Shown here piece by piece: positions 55,969-64,000 of a stretch of DNA of 64,000 nt; positions within the stretch are counted from its first letter, which is position 1; every line of letters starts with the position of its first letter. The DNA is from Streptomyces sp. NBC_01717 (GTDB lineage Bacteria; Actinomycetota; Actinomycetes; Streptomycetales; Streptomycetaceae). A program made the position numbers and the translations under genes. The stretch is from positions 3,658,001 to 3,722,000 of the forward strand of contig NZ_CP109178.1 in the NCBI RefSeq assembly GCF_036248255.1, in the 5' to 3' direction. The notes under the pieces are model-generated. The model was not told where the DNA came from, did no database searches, and saw nothing but the letters and a program-made list of their open reading frames with translations.

Positions 55969-58650
55969 GTGCCAACTGCCCGCCATACGCTGACGGTCCG
56001 TCTGCCACGGGGTGCGACGGACGACGGCACGGTCGCGACCGTGCTCGCGACGGCGTCGAAGCGGTGGTGGCCGGACGGCCCGCAGCCCCGGCTGTGGACC
56101 GAGACCGTCCCGGCACCGGCGGACTCGGAGAGAGCAGCACGCCGACGCGAGACCGAGACCCGACGTCCACTGGGTCCGGGGCAGCCGCTGCGGGTGCTGC
56201 TGCTGCGGTACGAGGAGGAGGGTGCGGGTGAGTCCGGGGGCGGGTTCGCGGGCGGGAGCGCGCACGCGCCTGCGGCGGGCGCCACGGACGACGTCGCGGG
56301 CACCCGCGCAGGCGGGACCGCGGGTGAGCCCGCCAGTGGGACCGCGCAGGGCACCGTGCGCCCGCCCGTGCCCCGTCCCGGTGATCTCGTCCTCGTCGCC
56401 GATCCGGCCGCGTTGGACACGACCTCGCTCCGGCTGATCTCCCGCGTGCTCTGCGGGGAGCTCGGGCCGGACGAGGTACGGACGGCGGAGCACTCCCCCA
56501 CAGCGCATCCCGCCCTCTTCCCCGGCCCCGGAGCCCTGCGGCGCGCTGCCGCCACCGCACTCGTGCGCGGACGGTACGAGGGCAGGTCGTCCGCACGCGT
56601 GACCGTGCCCGTTTCGGCGCTCGACCGGCCTGGGAACACCCTCGGCGCGTTCGGCGGCCGGGCCGTGCTCGAAGCCGACCTGTCCGAGGCCCGGACGGTC
56701 GGGGACCTTCTCGCCACTCCCCTCACTCCTGCGGGCGACGACGTCATCGACGAAACCATCGACGAAACCGCCCCTTTCGAGCGCCATGTCGCGCGTGTGC
56801 AGGACCAGTTGGCCACCGTGCCGCCCGAGACCCCTCTCATCGACCTCGTCCTGCTCGACGAGACGGAGTCCGCCGAGCAGCTCGCCCTCGGCCGCCCGGC
56901 CGCCCCGCCGCCGCTCCCTTCCCGCCGCATCGACGAGGCCTTCGCGGACCAGGCCGCCCTGTGCCCCGACGCGCCCGCCCTGACCTGTGGCGGGCACACC
57001 CTGACCTACCGGGAGCTGGACTCCCGCGCCGACGAACTGGCCGCCGGGCTGCGCGCCCGGGGCGTCCGGCCCGGTGACCATGTGGGCCTCTGCCTGCCCC
57101 GCTCGACGGACCTCGTCGCGATGATGCTCGCCGTCCTCAAGGCGGACGCGACCTACGTACCGCTGGATCCGGACCACCCCGCGGACCGCCGCGCCCGCAC
57201 CGCCGAGGACGCCGGGCTGCGGCTGACGGTGGAGGACACCGCCCCCCTCACCGGCCACCCGGCCGGCCACCGGGCCCCCACCGCGCGGCCCGCCACCGCC
57301 CCGGCGTATGTCATCCACACCTCCGGCTCGACCGGCCGCCCCAAGGGTGTCGTCGTGCCGCACGCCAATGTGCTCGCCCTCATCGACGCCACCCGCGACG
57401 ACTTCGGTCTCGGCCCCGGCGACACGTGGACGCTCTTCCACTCCAGCGCCTTCGACTTCTCCGTCTGGGAGATCTGGGGCGCTCTGCTGACCGGCGCCCG
57501 GCTGGTCGTCGTCGACTACTGGGTGTCGCGCTCCCCCGCCGACTTCCACGCCCTGCTCGCGGGGGAGGGGGTCACCGTTCTCAGCCAGACCCCGTCCGCA
57601 TTCACCCAGCTCATGGCCGCCGACCGGGAACACGGGGAACAGCGGGGCCAGGGCACGCCGCTCGCCCTGCGCCTGGTCGTCCTCGGCGGCGAACCGCTGG
57701 ACGCCCGCCCGCTGCGCGACTGGTTCGACCGCCACCCCGAGGACCGCTGCCGGCTGGTCAACATGTTCGGCATCACCGAGACGACGGTCCATGTCACGGC
57801 GCAGACGGTGACCCGGCGCACGGCGTTGTCCGGATCCCGCTCGGTGGGGCGTCCGCTGCCCGGCTGGTACGTCTACGTGCTCGACGCCCGGGGCAGGCCG
57901 GTCCCGCCCGGGGCACCCGGTGAGATCCATGTCGGCGGCGCCGGGGTCGCGACCGGGTACCTGGGCCGCCCGGGCCTGACCGGGCAGCGCTTCGTACCCG
58001 ACCCGTGGCACGGCGGACGGATGTACCGCAGCGGCGATCTGGGCCGGCTGCTCGCGGACGGCACGCTGGAGCATCTGGGCCGGATCGACAGCCAGGTGAA
58101 GGTGCGCGGCTTCCGGATCGAGCTGGACGAGATCCGTCACGTGCTGCTGGCCGACCCGTCCGTGACCGCGGCGGCGGTGACGGTGTCCGGGGACGCGTTC
58201 CTGGATGCGGCGGGCGTGCGGATCGATGCGTACGTGGTTCTGGCGGCGGACCCGGTCGGCACGGCCGACGGCATACGCCGGCGGGCCGCGAAGCTGCTGC
58301 CGGAGCACATGGTGCCCGCCTCGGTGACCGCCCTGCCGCGGCTCCCGCTCACCCCGAACGGCAAGCTGGACCCGTCCCGGCTGCCCGCCCCGAAGGCCCC
58401 GGCCGACGCCCCACCCGGCACCGCTGCCTCCGCCCCCGCCGACCCTTTCGCCGAACTTGCCGGGATCTGGGAGTCCGTCCTCGGCGTGCCGGTCGGCCCC
58501 GACGACAACTTCTTCGATCTGGGCGGCAATTCGCTCTACGCGATCCGTCTCGCCACCGCGATGCGGGAGCGCGGCCTGCCTCCGGTGCCGCTGCGGCGGC
58601 TCTATCTGTCGCCGACGGTCCGGTCCCTGAGCGAGGCGGTGGACGAGTGA
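55969..58650 (+). CDS. NRPS adenylation-PCP protein with a degenerate N-terminal condensation-like region
   Basis: 893 residues. The first 310 residues look like a shortened condensation domain lacking HHxxxDG; VADPAALDTTSLRLISRVLC stands where it should be. The adenylation domain follows (about 318-800; HTSGSTGRPKGVVVPH, FGITETTVHV, YRSGDLGRL, and NGKLD). Reading the specificity pocket by eye gives D-F-W-S-V-G-M-V-H-K, eight of ten identical to the threonine code. The PCP has LGGNSLYA with Ser855. There is no TE. Start GTG 55969 follows GAGGAGGAGAG. It is the only A domain in the cluster, so it may charge both PCPs, or another is supplied in trans. The second condensation domain of the large protein would join the chain to this PCP. 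Confidence 0.88.
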   Translation: MPTARHTLTVRLPRGATDDGTVATVLATASKRWWPDGPQPRLWTETVPAPADSERAARRRETETRRPLGPGQPLRVLLLRYEEEGAGESGGGFAGGSAHAPAAGATDDVAGTRAGGTAGEPASGTAQGTVRPPVPRPGDLVLVADPAALDTTSLRLISRVLCGELGPDEVRTAEHSPTAHPALFPGPGALRRAAATALVRGRYEGRSSARVTVPVSALDRPGNTLGAFGGRAVLEADLSEARTVGDLLATPLTPAGDDVIDETIDETAPFERHVARVQDQLATVPPETPLIDLVLLDETESAEQLALGRPAAPPPLPSRRIDEAFADQAALCPDAPALTCGGHTLTYRELDSRADELAAGLRARGVRPGDHVGLCLPRSTDLVAMMLAVLKADATYVPLDPDHPADRRARTAEDAGLRLTVEDTAPLTGHPAGHRAPTARPATAPAYVIHTSGSTGRPKGVVVPHANVLALIDATRDDFGLGPGDTWTLFHSSAFDFSVWEIWGALLTGARLVVVDYWVSRSPADFHALLAGEGVTVLSQTPSAFTQLMAADREHGEQRGQGTPLALRLVVLGGEPLDARPLRDWFDRHPEDRCRLVNMFGITETTVHVTAQTVTRRTALSGSRSVGRPLPGWYVYVLDARGRPVPPGAPGEIHVGGAGVATGYLGRPGLTGQRFVPDPWHGGRMYRSGDLGRLLADGTLEHLGRIDSQVKVRGFRIELDEIRHVLLADPSVTAAAVTVSGDAFLDAAGVRIDAYVVLAADPVGTADGIRRRAAKLLPEHMVPASVTALPRLPLTPNGKLDPSRLPAPKAPADAPPGTAASAPADPFAELAGIWESVLGVPVGPDDNFFDLGGNSLYAIRLATAMRERGLPPVPLRRLYLSPTVRSLSEAVDE

Positions 58651-58702
58651 CGGCGCGGTGGCCGCATCGCGCGACCGCCCCGCCGTCATGCGCCCTGCGG
58701 CC

Positions 58703-60232
58703 CTACGCGAAACGCTGCTTCGCCGTCCCGTCGCACGCCTGGAGCTTCAGCGGGTCCTCGGCCGCCGCGAGTGTGAGGCACAGCCCGGTCGAAGCCGCCG
58801 GGCGCAACGTGCCCGACTCCTGGACGAACTGTTGGTTCGCCGCACCCGAGCAGTTCCACAGGATGAGCGTGGCACCCGCCTTGTAGTCGGCGCCCGGCAC
58901 ATCGAGGCACCGGTCGTGGCTCAGTTCCGTACGGACGGCCTTCGTGCCTGCGTCGTACCACCAGCCCTGGTTGCGGCCGCCGTGGCAGTCCCAGCCCGCG
59001 ATCTTCGTGTTGTTGCGGGTCACCGACGCGGGGACGTCGACACACGTGCCGGTGGCCTCGTTCTTCAGGGGCTTGAAGACCGAGTCCCAGGCGGCAGGCT
59101 CCAGGACCGGCTTTCCGGTGCTCGCCGGGTCGGCGCAGCTCGCCTCGCGCAGACCGGAGTTGTAGATCTGGGTCAGGCAGGAGGCGAAGGCGGCGTGCCC
59201 GCGCGCGTTGGGGTGGAAGGACTGCCGGACGGAGTTGGAGTCCGGCGGGAAGTGCGACAGGTCGATGTAGAGGCCGCGGGCCCAGGTGTCCTCCATGCAG
59301 ACCTCGTGGCCGTGGAAGAGCCGGGAGTTGTCGAGGTAGACGGCCCCGGTGTCGGCGGCGGCCTTGCGCATTCCGCGCTCGAAGGCGGGGACGGCGACGT
59401 TACGGCCCCAGGCGGCGTCGGAGTCGTAACCCGCGCAGCCACCCGGGATCTTGCCGGGGAAGTTCGGGTTGTCGTTGAAGTCGGGGCCGATCGGGCTGGG
59501 GTAGCCCATCACCACGAGTTTGTAGTCGCCACTGGCGTAGCCGGCGTCGGACATGACGGTCCGCAGGTCGCGTACGGTCTTCTCGACCTTGGGGACGAGC
59601 CCGTCGACCCGAGCCTGCCAGCCGCCCTCGTACGTCGGCCGGCACGCGCCCTGGAGGAGCACCCAGCGCTCCACGCAGTCCGTCATCACCGGGCCGAACT
59701 GGAGGTCGTCGTTGGCACCGGCCACGAGCACGATCATCTTGATACGGGTGTTGCGGGCCTTGATGGCGAGGTTGTCGCTCTGCACGAGTTCGTCGGCGTA
59801 CTGCCTGGATCCGCCGATCACGATGTTTCCCGTGTACGCCCCCGAGCAGGAGACGTTGTACGTGACGTCGGCGGGGATCCCGGTGCGGTGGATGGCGGAG
59901 TCGGGCGAGCGGTGGCACCAGTTGTCGGGGCCGTTGGTGCCTGCCTCGTACGTTCCGACGCCCTCGCCGGAGATCTCGCTGTCGCCGAGCGAGATCAGCC
60001 CGGTCCTGCGGTCGGCGAGCGGGCGCTCGGCCGGGTCGCCGTACAGCCGGGTGGCCTCGGCGGCGCGGATGGCCTCCAGCTCGGGCGGGAGGGGGGTGGA
60101 TGCGGTAGGGGTGGTACCGGACCTGTGTGCCGCGGCGGCCGGCCCGGCGGCAGCGGTCATGCCGCCCACTGCCGCCGTCATGGCCGCGGCGGCCGCGACC
60201 GTACAGCGGAGTCTGTGTCTGGTGCGCCTCAT
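58703..60232 (-). CDS. Secreted SGNH/GDSL hydrolase with ricin-type lectin domain
   Basis: 509 residues. A signal peptide ([20 protein letters not shown], ending AAAA) precedes an SGNH domain: block [14 protein letters not shown], block [12 protein letters not shown], and block [16 protein letters not shown]-terminal beta-trefoil of the ricin B type follows (about 385-509; [43 protein letters not shown]). It is probably an extracellular esterase or lipase held on a polysaccharide; substrate unknown. ATG 60232 has GGGGAGG upstream. It converges with the A-PCP gene and is divergent from fumC, so it marks the cluster's right edge. Confidence 0.85.
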   Translation of the reverse strand: MRRTRHRLRCTVAAAAAMTAAVGGMTAAAGPAAAAHRSGTTPTASTPLPPELEAIRAAEATRLYGDPAERPLADRRTGLISLGDSEISGEGVGTYEAGTNGPDNWCHRSPDSAIHRTGIPADVTYNVSCSGAYTGNIVIGGSRQYADELVQSDNLAIKARNTRIKMIVLVAGANDDLQFGPVMTDCVERWVLLQGACRPTYEGGWQARVDGLVPKVEKTVRDLRTVMSDAGYASGDYKLVVMGYPSPIGPDFNDNPNFPGKIPGGCAGYDSDAAWGRNVAVPAFERGMRKAAADTGAVYLDNSRLFHGHEVCMEDTWARGLYIDLSHFPPDSNSVRQSFHPNARGHAAFASCLTQIYNSGLREASCADPASTGKPVLEPAAWDSVFKPLKNEATGTCVDVPASVTRNNTKIAGWDCHGGRNQGWWYDAGTKAVRTELSHDRCLDVPGADYKAGATLILWNCSGAANQQFVQESGTLRPAASTGLCLTLAAAEDPLKLQACDGTAKQRFA

Positions 60233-60338
60233 TGCGCCTCCCCGGTTTGTGGTTACCCCCGGTATTTACTGGTCGGTAGGCAACTTGGGAATACGCAGAA
60301 CAAGACAAGTGCTCAACTTTTTCAGGAGGTTGAAACCC

Positions 60339-61769
60339 ATGGACGACGCACAGACATCCGCCGGCCCGGCCGACACCACCGGCGGCACCGAGTACCGCAT
60401 CGAGCACGACTCGATGGGTGAGGTGAAGGTCCCCGCGCACGCCAAATGGCGGGCCCAGACGCAGCGCGCCGTGGAGAACTTCCCGATCTCCGGCCAGCGC
60501 CTGGAGCGGGCCCACATCGAGGCCCTGGCCCGGATCAAGGCCGCCGCGGCCAAGGTCAACGCCGAGCTCAAGGTGCTCGACCCGGACATCGCCCACGCGA
60601 TCCAGGACGCGGCGGGCGAGGTCGCCGACGGCCGCTGGGACGCGCACTTCCCGATCGATGTCTTCCAGACCGGGTCCGGCACGTCCTCCAACATGAACAC
60701 CAACGAGGTCGTGGCGACCCTCGCCACCGAACGCCTCGGCCGTGAGGTCCACCCCAACGACCACGTCAACGCCTCGCAGTCGTCCAACGACGTCTTCCCG
60801 TCCTCCATCCACATCGCCGCGACCGCGGCCGTCACCGGTGAACTGATCCCCGCCCTGGACCATCTGGCGGCCGCGCTGGAGCGCAAGTCCGCCGAGTTCG
60901 CAACGGTCGTGAAGTCGGGCCGTACGCATCTGATGGACGCGACGCCGGTGACCCTGGGTCAGGAGTTCGGCGGCTACGCGGCGCAGATCCGTTACGGCAT
61001 CGAGCGGCTGAACGCGTCGCTGCCACGACTCGCCGAACTACCGCTGGGGGGCACGGCCGTCGGCACCGGCATCAACACCCCGCCCGGCTTCTCCGCCGCC
61101 GTGATCGCCGAGGTCGCCCGCGTCACCGGGCTGCCGCTCACCGAGGCCCGCGACCACTTCGAGGCGCAGGGCGCGCGGGACGGGCTCGTCGAGACGTCGG
61201 GCCAGCTCCGTACGATCGCCGTCTCGCTCACCAAGATCTCCAACGACCTGCGCTGGATGGCCTCGGGCCCCCGCACCGGATTGGCCGAGATCAGCCTTCC
61301 CGACCTCCAGCCGGGTTCGTCGATCATGCCGGGGAAGGTGAATCCGGTCATTCCCGAGGCCGTCCTGATGGTCGCCGCCCAGGTGATGGGGAACGACACG
61401 ACGGTCGCCGTCGCGGGTGCGGCGGGCAACTTCGAACTGAACGTCATGCTGCCGGTCATCGCGAAGAACCTGCTGGAATCGGTCCGGCTGCTGGCCAACG
61501 TCTCCCGGCTGCTCGCGGACCGTACGGTCGACGGGATCACGGCCGACGTGGAACGGGCCCGGGAGTACGCGGAGTCCTCGCCGTCCGTCGTCACCCCGCT
61601 GAACAAGTACATCGGCTACGAGGAGGCGGCGAAGGTCGCCAAGAAGTCGCTCGCCGAGCGGCGGACGATCCGTGAAGTGGTGCTGGCCTCGGGGTATGTG
61701 GAGCGCGGCGACCTCACGGTGGAACAGCTCGACGAGGCGCTCGACGTGTTGCGTATGACCCGCCCGTGA
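60339..61769 (+). CDS. fumC: Class II fumarate hydratase
   Basis: 476 residues. FumC is the iron-independent fumarase of the aspartase/fumarase superfamily. Signatures: [58 protein letters not shown], and [11 protein letters not shown] with the catalytic serine region. ATG 60339 has AGGAGG nine bases upstream. With fumB the window encodes both fumarase classes; the iron-free enzyme helps under oxidative or iron-poor conditions. Confidence 0.96.
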   Translation: MDDAQTSAGPADTTGGTEYRIEHDSMGEVKVPAHAKWRAQTQRAVENFPISGQRLERAHIEALARIKAAAAKVNAELKVLDPDIAHAIQDAAGEVADGRWDAHFPIDVFQTGSGTSSNMNTNEVVATLATERLGREVHPNDHVNASQSSNDVFPSSIHIAATAAVTGELIPALDHLAAALERKSAEFATVVKSGRTHLMDATPVTLGQEFGGYAAQIRYGIERLNASLPRLAELPLGGTAVGTGINTPPGFSAAVIAEVARVTGLPLTEARDHFEAQGARDGLVETSGQLRTIAVSLTKISNDLRWMASGPRTGLAEISLPDLQPGSSIMPGKVNPVIPEAVLMVAAQVMGNDTTVAVAGAAGNFELNVMLPVIAKNLLESVRLLANVSRLLADRTVDGITADVERAREYAESSPSVVTPLNKYIGYEEAAKVAKKSLAERRTIREVVLASGYVERGDLTVEQLDEALDVLRMTRP

Positions 61770-61813
61770 CGTGGATCGCAGCAACCGGGCGGCCGCATCC
61801 CTAAGATCTCTCC

Positions 61814-62530
61814 ATGGCAGGTACGGGAGACAACGCGCGCGCAGAAGTCGATCGCTCGGACGTCGCGTGCTGGGCGCCGGGCGATCACATCCTGTGGCGC
61901 TACCGGGGCAACGGTCCGCGGTCGCCCGGCGGCGCCCACAGCCCGGTCCACATCTGCCGGCCGGTCACCGTCGTCCAGGACACCGACGAACTGCTCGCCG
62001 TCTGGATGGCGCCCGGCACGGAATGCATCAGACCGGTTCTGGCCGACGGCTCCAGCGTGCACGCCGAGCCGCTCGCCACCCGGTACACCGCGCCCCGCAC
62101 CGTCGCCCGCTCGACCTGGTTCGGCAGGGGCGTGCTGAAGCTCGCCCGGCCCGGCGAACCCTGGTCGGTCTGGCTGTTCTGGGACCACGGCTGGAGCTTT
62201 CGCAACTGGTACGTGAATCTGGAGGAACCGCGAACCCGCTGGGCCGGCGGCGTCGACTCCGAGGATCACTTTCTCGACATCGCCGTGCACCCCGACCGAA
62301 GCTGGCGCTGGCTGGACGAGGACGAATTCGCCCAGGCGCAGCGGGTCGGTCTGATGGACCGGGACACCGCGCGGCGGGTACGGGAGGCGGGCCGCGCGGC
62401 CGTCGGCGTGATCAACGCCTGGGGCACTCCGTTCCGGGACGGCTGGGAGAACTGGCGGCCCGATCCGCGGTGGCAAGTGCCCGCGCTGCCGGATGACTGG
62501 GACCGTACGCCCTCGCATATGCCGTCGTGA
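61814..62530 (+). CDS. DUF402 (FomD-like) protein
   Basis: 238 residues. The DUF402/FomD domain appears in ILWRYRGNG, LFWDHGWSFRNWYVNLEEP, VDSEDHFLDIAVHPDRSW and RWLDEDEF, whose acidic residues bind metal in FomD-type phosphohydrolases. FomD-like proteins hydrolyse nucleotide-linked phosphonates or nucleoside di/triphosphates. The specific substrate is unknown. ATG 61814 is preceded by a weak ribosome site. It follows fumC by 44 bases and may be co-transcribed. Confidence 0.8.
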   Translation: MAGTGDNARAEVDRSDVACWAPGDHILWRYRGNGPRSPGGAHSPVHICRPVTVVQDTDELLAVWMAPGTECIRPVLADGSSVHAEPLATRYTAPRTVARSTWFGRGVLKLARPGEPWSVWLFWDHGWSFRNWYVNLEEPRTRWAGGVDSEDHFLDIAVHPDRSWRWLDEDEFAQAQRVGLMDRDTARRVREAGRAAVGVINAWGTPFRDGWENWRPDPRWQVPALPDDWDRTPSHMPS

Positions 62531-62710
62531 GACCCTTGATGCACCCCAGGGGGGCAAACGTAGGATCGTCCTCCGGAGGGCTGCTCCGCTCCAACCGGCG
62601 GGCGCGGCACTGGACCTGACCGCAAGTCATCGCACGAGTGCACGATCTTCATGAGCCGCATCAGTTGCATGAGTCGCAACAACCGGACGAACCACTACGA
62701 GGGGGTGGAG

Positions 62711-62860
62711 ATGTGCACGCTGTCCGCCGCCGAAACGGCGGAAACGTTGTCAGCGGCACACCCCGCAGGCATACGGTTTCGGCCCCGCGGAGCTGGGCAT
62801 GCGATGGCAGCCGTTGTCATCACCGCTCTCGCCGGGGCACAGTGGCGCCCCACAAGGTGA
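62711..62860 (+). CDS. Possible small ORF in the gap before the phosphatase gene
   Basis: A 49-codon frame starting ATG 62711 right after a purine-rich GAGGGGGTGGAG, encoding CTLSAAETAETLSAAHPAG and ending near 62860. Third-position GC is only moderate and no family is recognised. It is listed because of the ribosome site in the otherwise gene-free stretch 62531-62900. Upstream of it the sequence contains imperfect copies of ATGAGCCGCATCAGT and ATGAGTCGCA. Treat as tentative. Confidence 0.25.
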   Translation: MCTLSAAETAETLSAAHPAGIRFRPRGAGHAMAAVVITALAGAQWRPTR

Positions 62861-62900
62861 TTGCCTCATACAACCGGCCCGGACGGACGGAACCCCACGC

Positions 62901-64000
62901 GTGACGGAGCATCCCACCTCCCACGAAGGCCGGCAGCCTCTCGCCGCCCGGTCGCAGGAACGCGCCCGGCCGCGGCAGCAGGACGCCGCGCCTGCAGCCA
63001 CCCCTGCCACCGCAGCGATTCCCGGCCCTGCCGCGGCGTCGGGCCCGAAGCCGGCCACGCCCCCGGGCACCGGCTCGAATCCCACGGCGATTCCCGGCCC
63101 CGCAACGGCACCGACTCCCGCCGTCGCGCCGAGCGCCGCGGCGGCGGCGGGACCGGACCCGCAGACGGTGGCCCGCCGCGAAGGCGACCGGCTGCGCTTC
63201 GTGGGCGCCGCGACCCGCCGGATCGCCCGCGGCATAGATCTGGACGAGATCGTCCTCGGCCTGTGCCGGGCCAGCGTGCCGACGTTCTCCGACGCCATAC
63301 TCGTCTACCTCCGCGATCCACTCCCGGTCGGCGACGAGCGCCCGGCCACCCCGTTCGTCCTGCGGCTGCGCCGGTCCGACCGGCTGCGTTTAAACGATGA
63401 GGAGACCGAGACCTCCCCGGAGACCGAGCGGCTGCGCGCGCCCGCCATCGACCCGCATGCCGACCTGACGCCCGCGGCCGAACTCTGCGAGGTGCAGGCG
63501 GGCGGTGCGCTCGCCGAGGTGCTGCGCGGCGTACGGCCCGTCTTCGGGGACTCCGCGGCGGCCCGCGTCGCCCTGCCCGAACTGCTCGGCGCCGGGCGCA
63601 CCGTCCCCTCCGGCCACCGGGTGATACTCGCCCCGCTGCGCGGCCGCCGGCGGGTGATCGGTGCCGCCGTCTTCCTGCGCGGGACCGAGCGGCCGCCGTT
63701 CGAGGCCAACGACCTGCTGGTCGCCGCCCAGCTGGCCACGCACACCGCGCTCGGCATCGACAAGGCCGTGCTGTACGGACGCGAGGCGTACATCGCCGAT
63801 GAGCTGCAGCGCACCATGCTGCCCGACTCGCTGCCGCAGCCCACCGGCGTCCGGCTCGCCTCCCGCTACCTCCCGGCCGCCGAGACGGCCCGGGTCGGCG
63901 GTGACTGGTACGACGCCATCCCGCTGCCCGGCAGCAGGGTCGCGCTGGTCGTCGGGGACGTCATGGGCCACTCCATGACCTCCGCGGCGATCATGGGCCA
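62901..64000 (+). CDS. SpoIIE/RsbU-type serine phosphatase with GAF domain (3' end outside the window)
   Basis: Open to the window end: 366 codons visible. GTG 62901 starts a Pro/Ala/Thr-rich stretch of about 90 residues; a GAF domain follows (DEIVLGLCRASVPTFSD to THTALGIDKAVLYGRE); then the PP2C/SpoIIE domain begins with ADELQRTMLPDSLPQP, GGDWYDAIPLPGSRVA and VVGDVMGHSM, including the metal-binding aspartates. Related phosphatases act in sigma-factor partner switching. Codon 164 is TTA (63390-63392), within a GTTTAAAC octamer. The rest of the phosphatase and any HATPase domain lie beyond the edge. Confidence 0.85.
   Translation, partial: MTEHPTSHEGRQPLAARSQERARPRQQDAAPAATPATAAIPGPAAASGPKPATPPGTGSNPTAIPGPATAPTPAVAPSAAAAAGPDPQTVARREGDRLRFVGAATRRIARGIDLDEIVLGLCRASVPTFSDAILVYLRDPLPVGDERPATPFVLRLRRSDRLRLNDEETETSPETERLRAPAIDPHADLTPAAELCEVQAGGALAEVLRGVRPVFGDSAAARVALPELLGAGRTVPSGHRVILAPLRGRRRVIGAAVFLRGTERPPFEANDLLVAAQLATHTALGIDKAVLYGREAYIADELQRTMLPDSLPQPTGVRLASRYLPAAETARVGGDWYDAIPLPGSRVALVVGDVMGHSMTSAAIMG

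Larger units (their letters stand above)
42801..58650 (+). other. Hybrid PKS/NRPS biosynthetic gene cluster
   Basis: A LuxR gene and, divergently, seven tightly spaced genes: exporter, KS-AT-ACP, AMT-LLM-C-PCP-C, M18 aminopeptidase, type II thioesterase, SDR, and A-PCP. Four junctions overlap (92, 4, 4 and 4 bases) and the others are 29-32 bases, so they probably form one operon. The line lacks a loading domain, has a single A domain for two PCPs, and no terminal TE. Predicted product: a short acyl chain extended by one malonate, converted to a beta-amino and then possibly alpha-hydroxy unit, joined to one or two amino acids, with a Thr-like code for the one A domain. It lies between the class I and class II fumarase genes. 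Confidence 0.8.

Overview
The window is a high-GC actinomycete chromosome segment, almost certainly Streptomyces. Supporting signs are very GC-rich third codon positions, a WhiB-family regulator beside glpX, a DasR-type element in a chitinase promoter, a polyphosphate glucokinase, SpoIIE/anti-sigma signalling genes, DUF4245/DUF6542/DUF1707 proteins, and rare in-frame TTA (bldA-dependent) codons.

Layout. 1-6.5 kb: a carbohydrate locus with the edge of a probable esterase, a sugar-binding lipoprotein, two ABC permeases, a GH1 beta-glucosidase and a Tat-exported GH144-like hydrolase; its composition suggests uptake and breakdown of beta-glucan oligosaccharides, possibly beta-1,2-linked. 6.5-15.3 kb: a GH18-like membrane protein, a TPM-domain protein next to pspA, then a SpoIIE phosphatase, an anti-sigma-like ATPase, a Nudix hydrolase and a small SPOR-like protein. 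15.5-24.9 kb: an NCS1 permease with a Cys-rich tail and its GntR neighbour, a secreted chitinase, a secreted subtilase, a PLP enzyme, a cupin and a lipoprotein carbonic anhydrase. 24.9-28.8 kb: an accessory patch (DUF234-type ATPase, unknown protein, SapA-like secreted protein, broken ORFs, an integrase relic). 28.8-41.7 kb: conserved core (ychF, ppgK, ispH, amino-acid permease, xseA, xseB, nitroreductase, glpX, wblI, class I fumarase).

42.8-58.65 kb is the highlight: a compact hybrid PKS/NRPS gene cluster lying between the class I and class II fumarase genes. A LuxR regulator faces an operon-like run of seven genes: an MFS exporter, a KS-AT-ACP PKS, a large protein with aminotransferase, luciferase-like monooxygenase, condensation, PCP and condensation domains, an M18 aminopeptidase, a type II thioesterase, an SDR and an adenylation-PCP protein. 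The domain order matches the logic that makes beta-amino-alpha-hydroxy acyl units in microginin-type peptides (compare bestatin and amastatin), which inhibit aminopeptidases. The co-encoded M18 aminopeptidase is therefore a candidate resistant target copy. The PKS gene carries one TTA codon.

58.7-64 kb: a secreted SGNH hydrolase with a ricin-type lectin domain, fumC, a DUF402/FomD-like protein and a SpoIIE phosphatase that runs off the window. No rRNA, tRNA or CRISPR array was seen.
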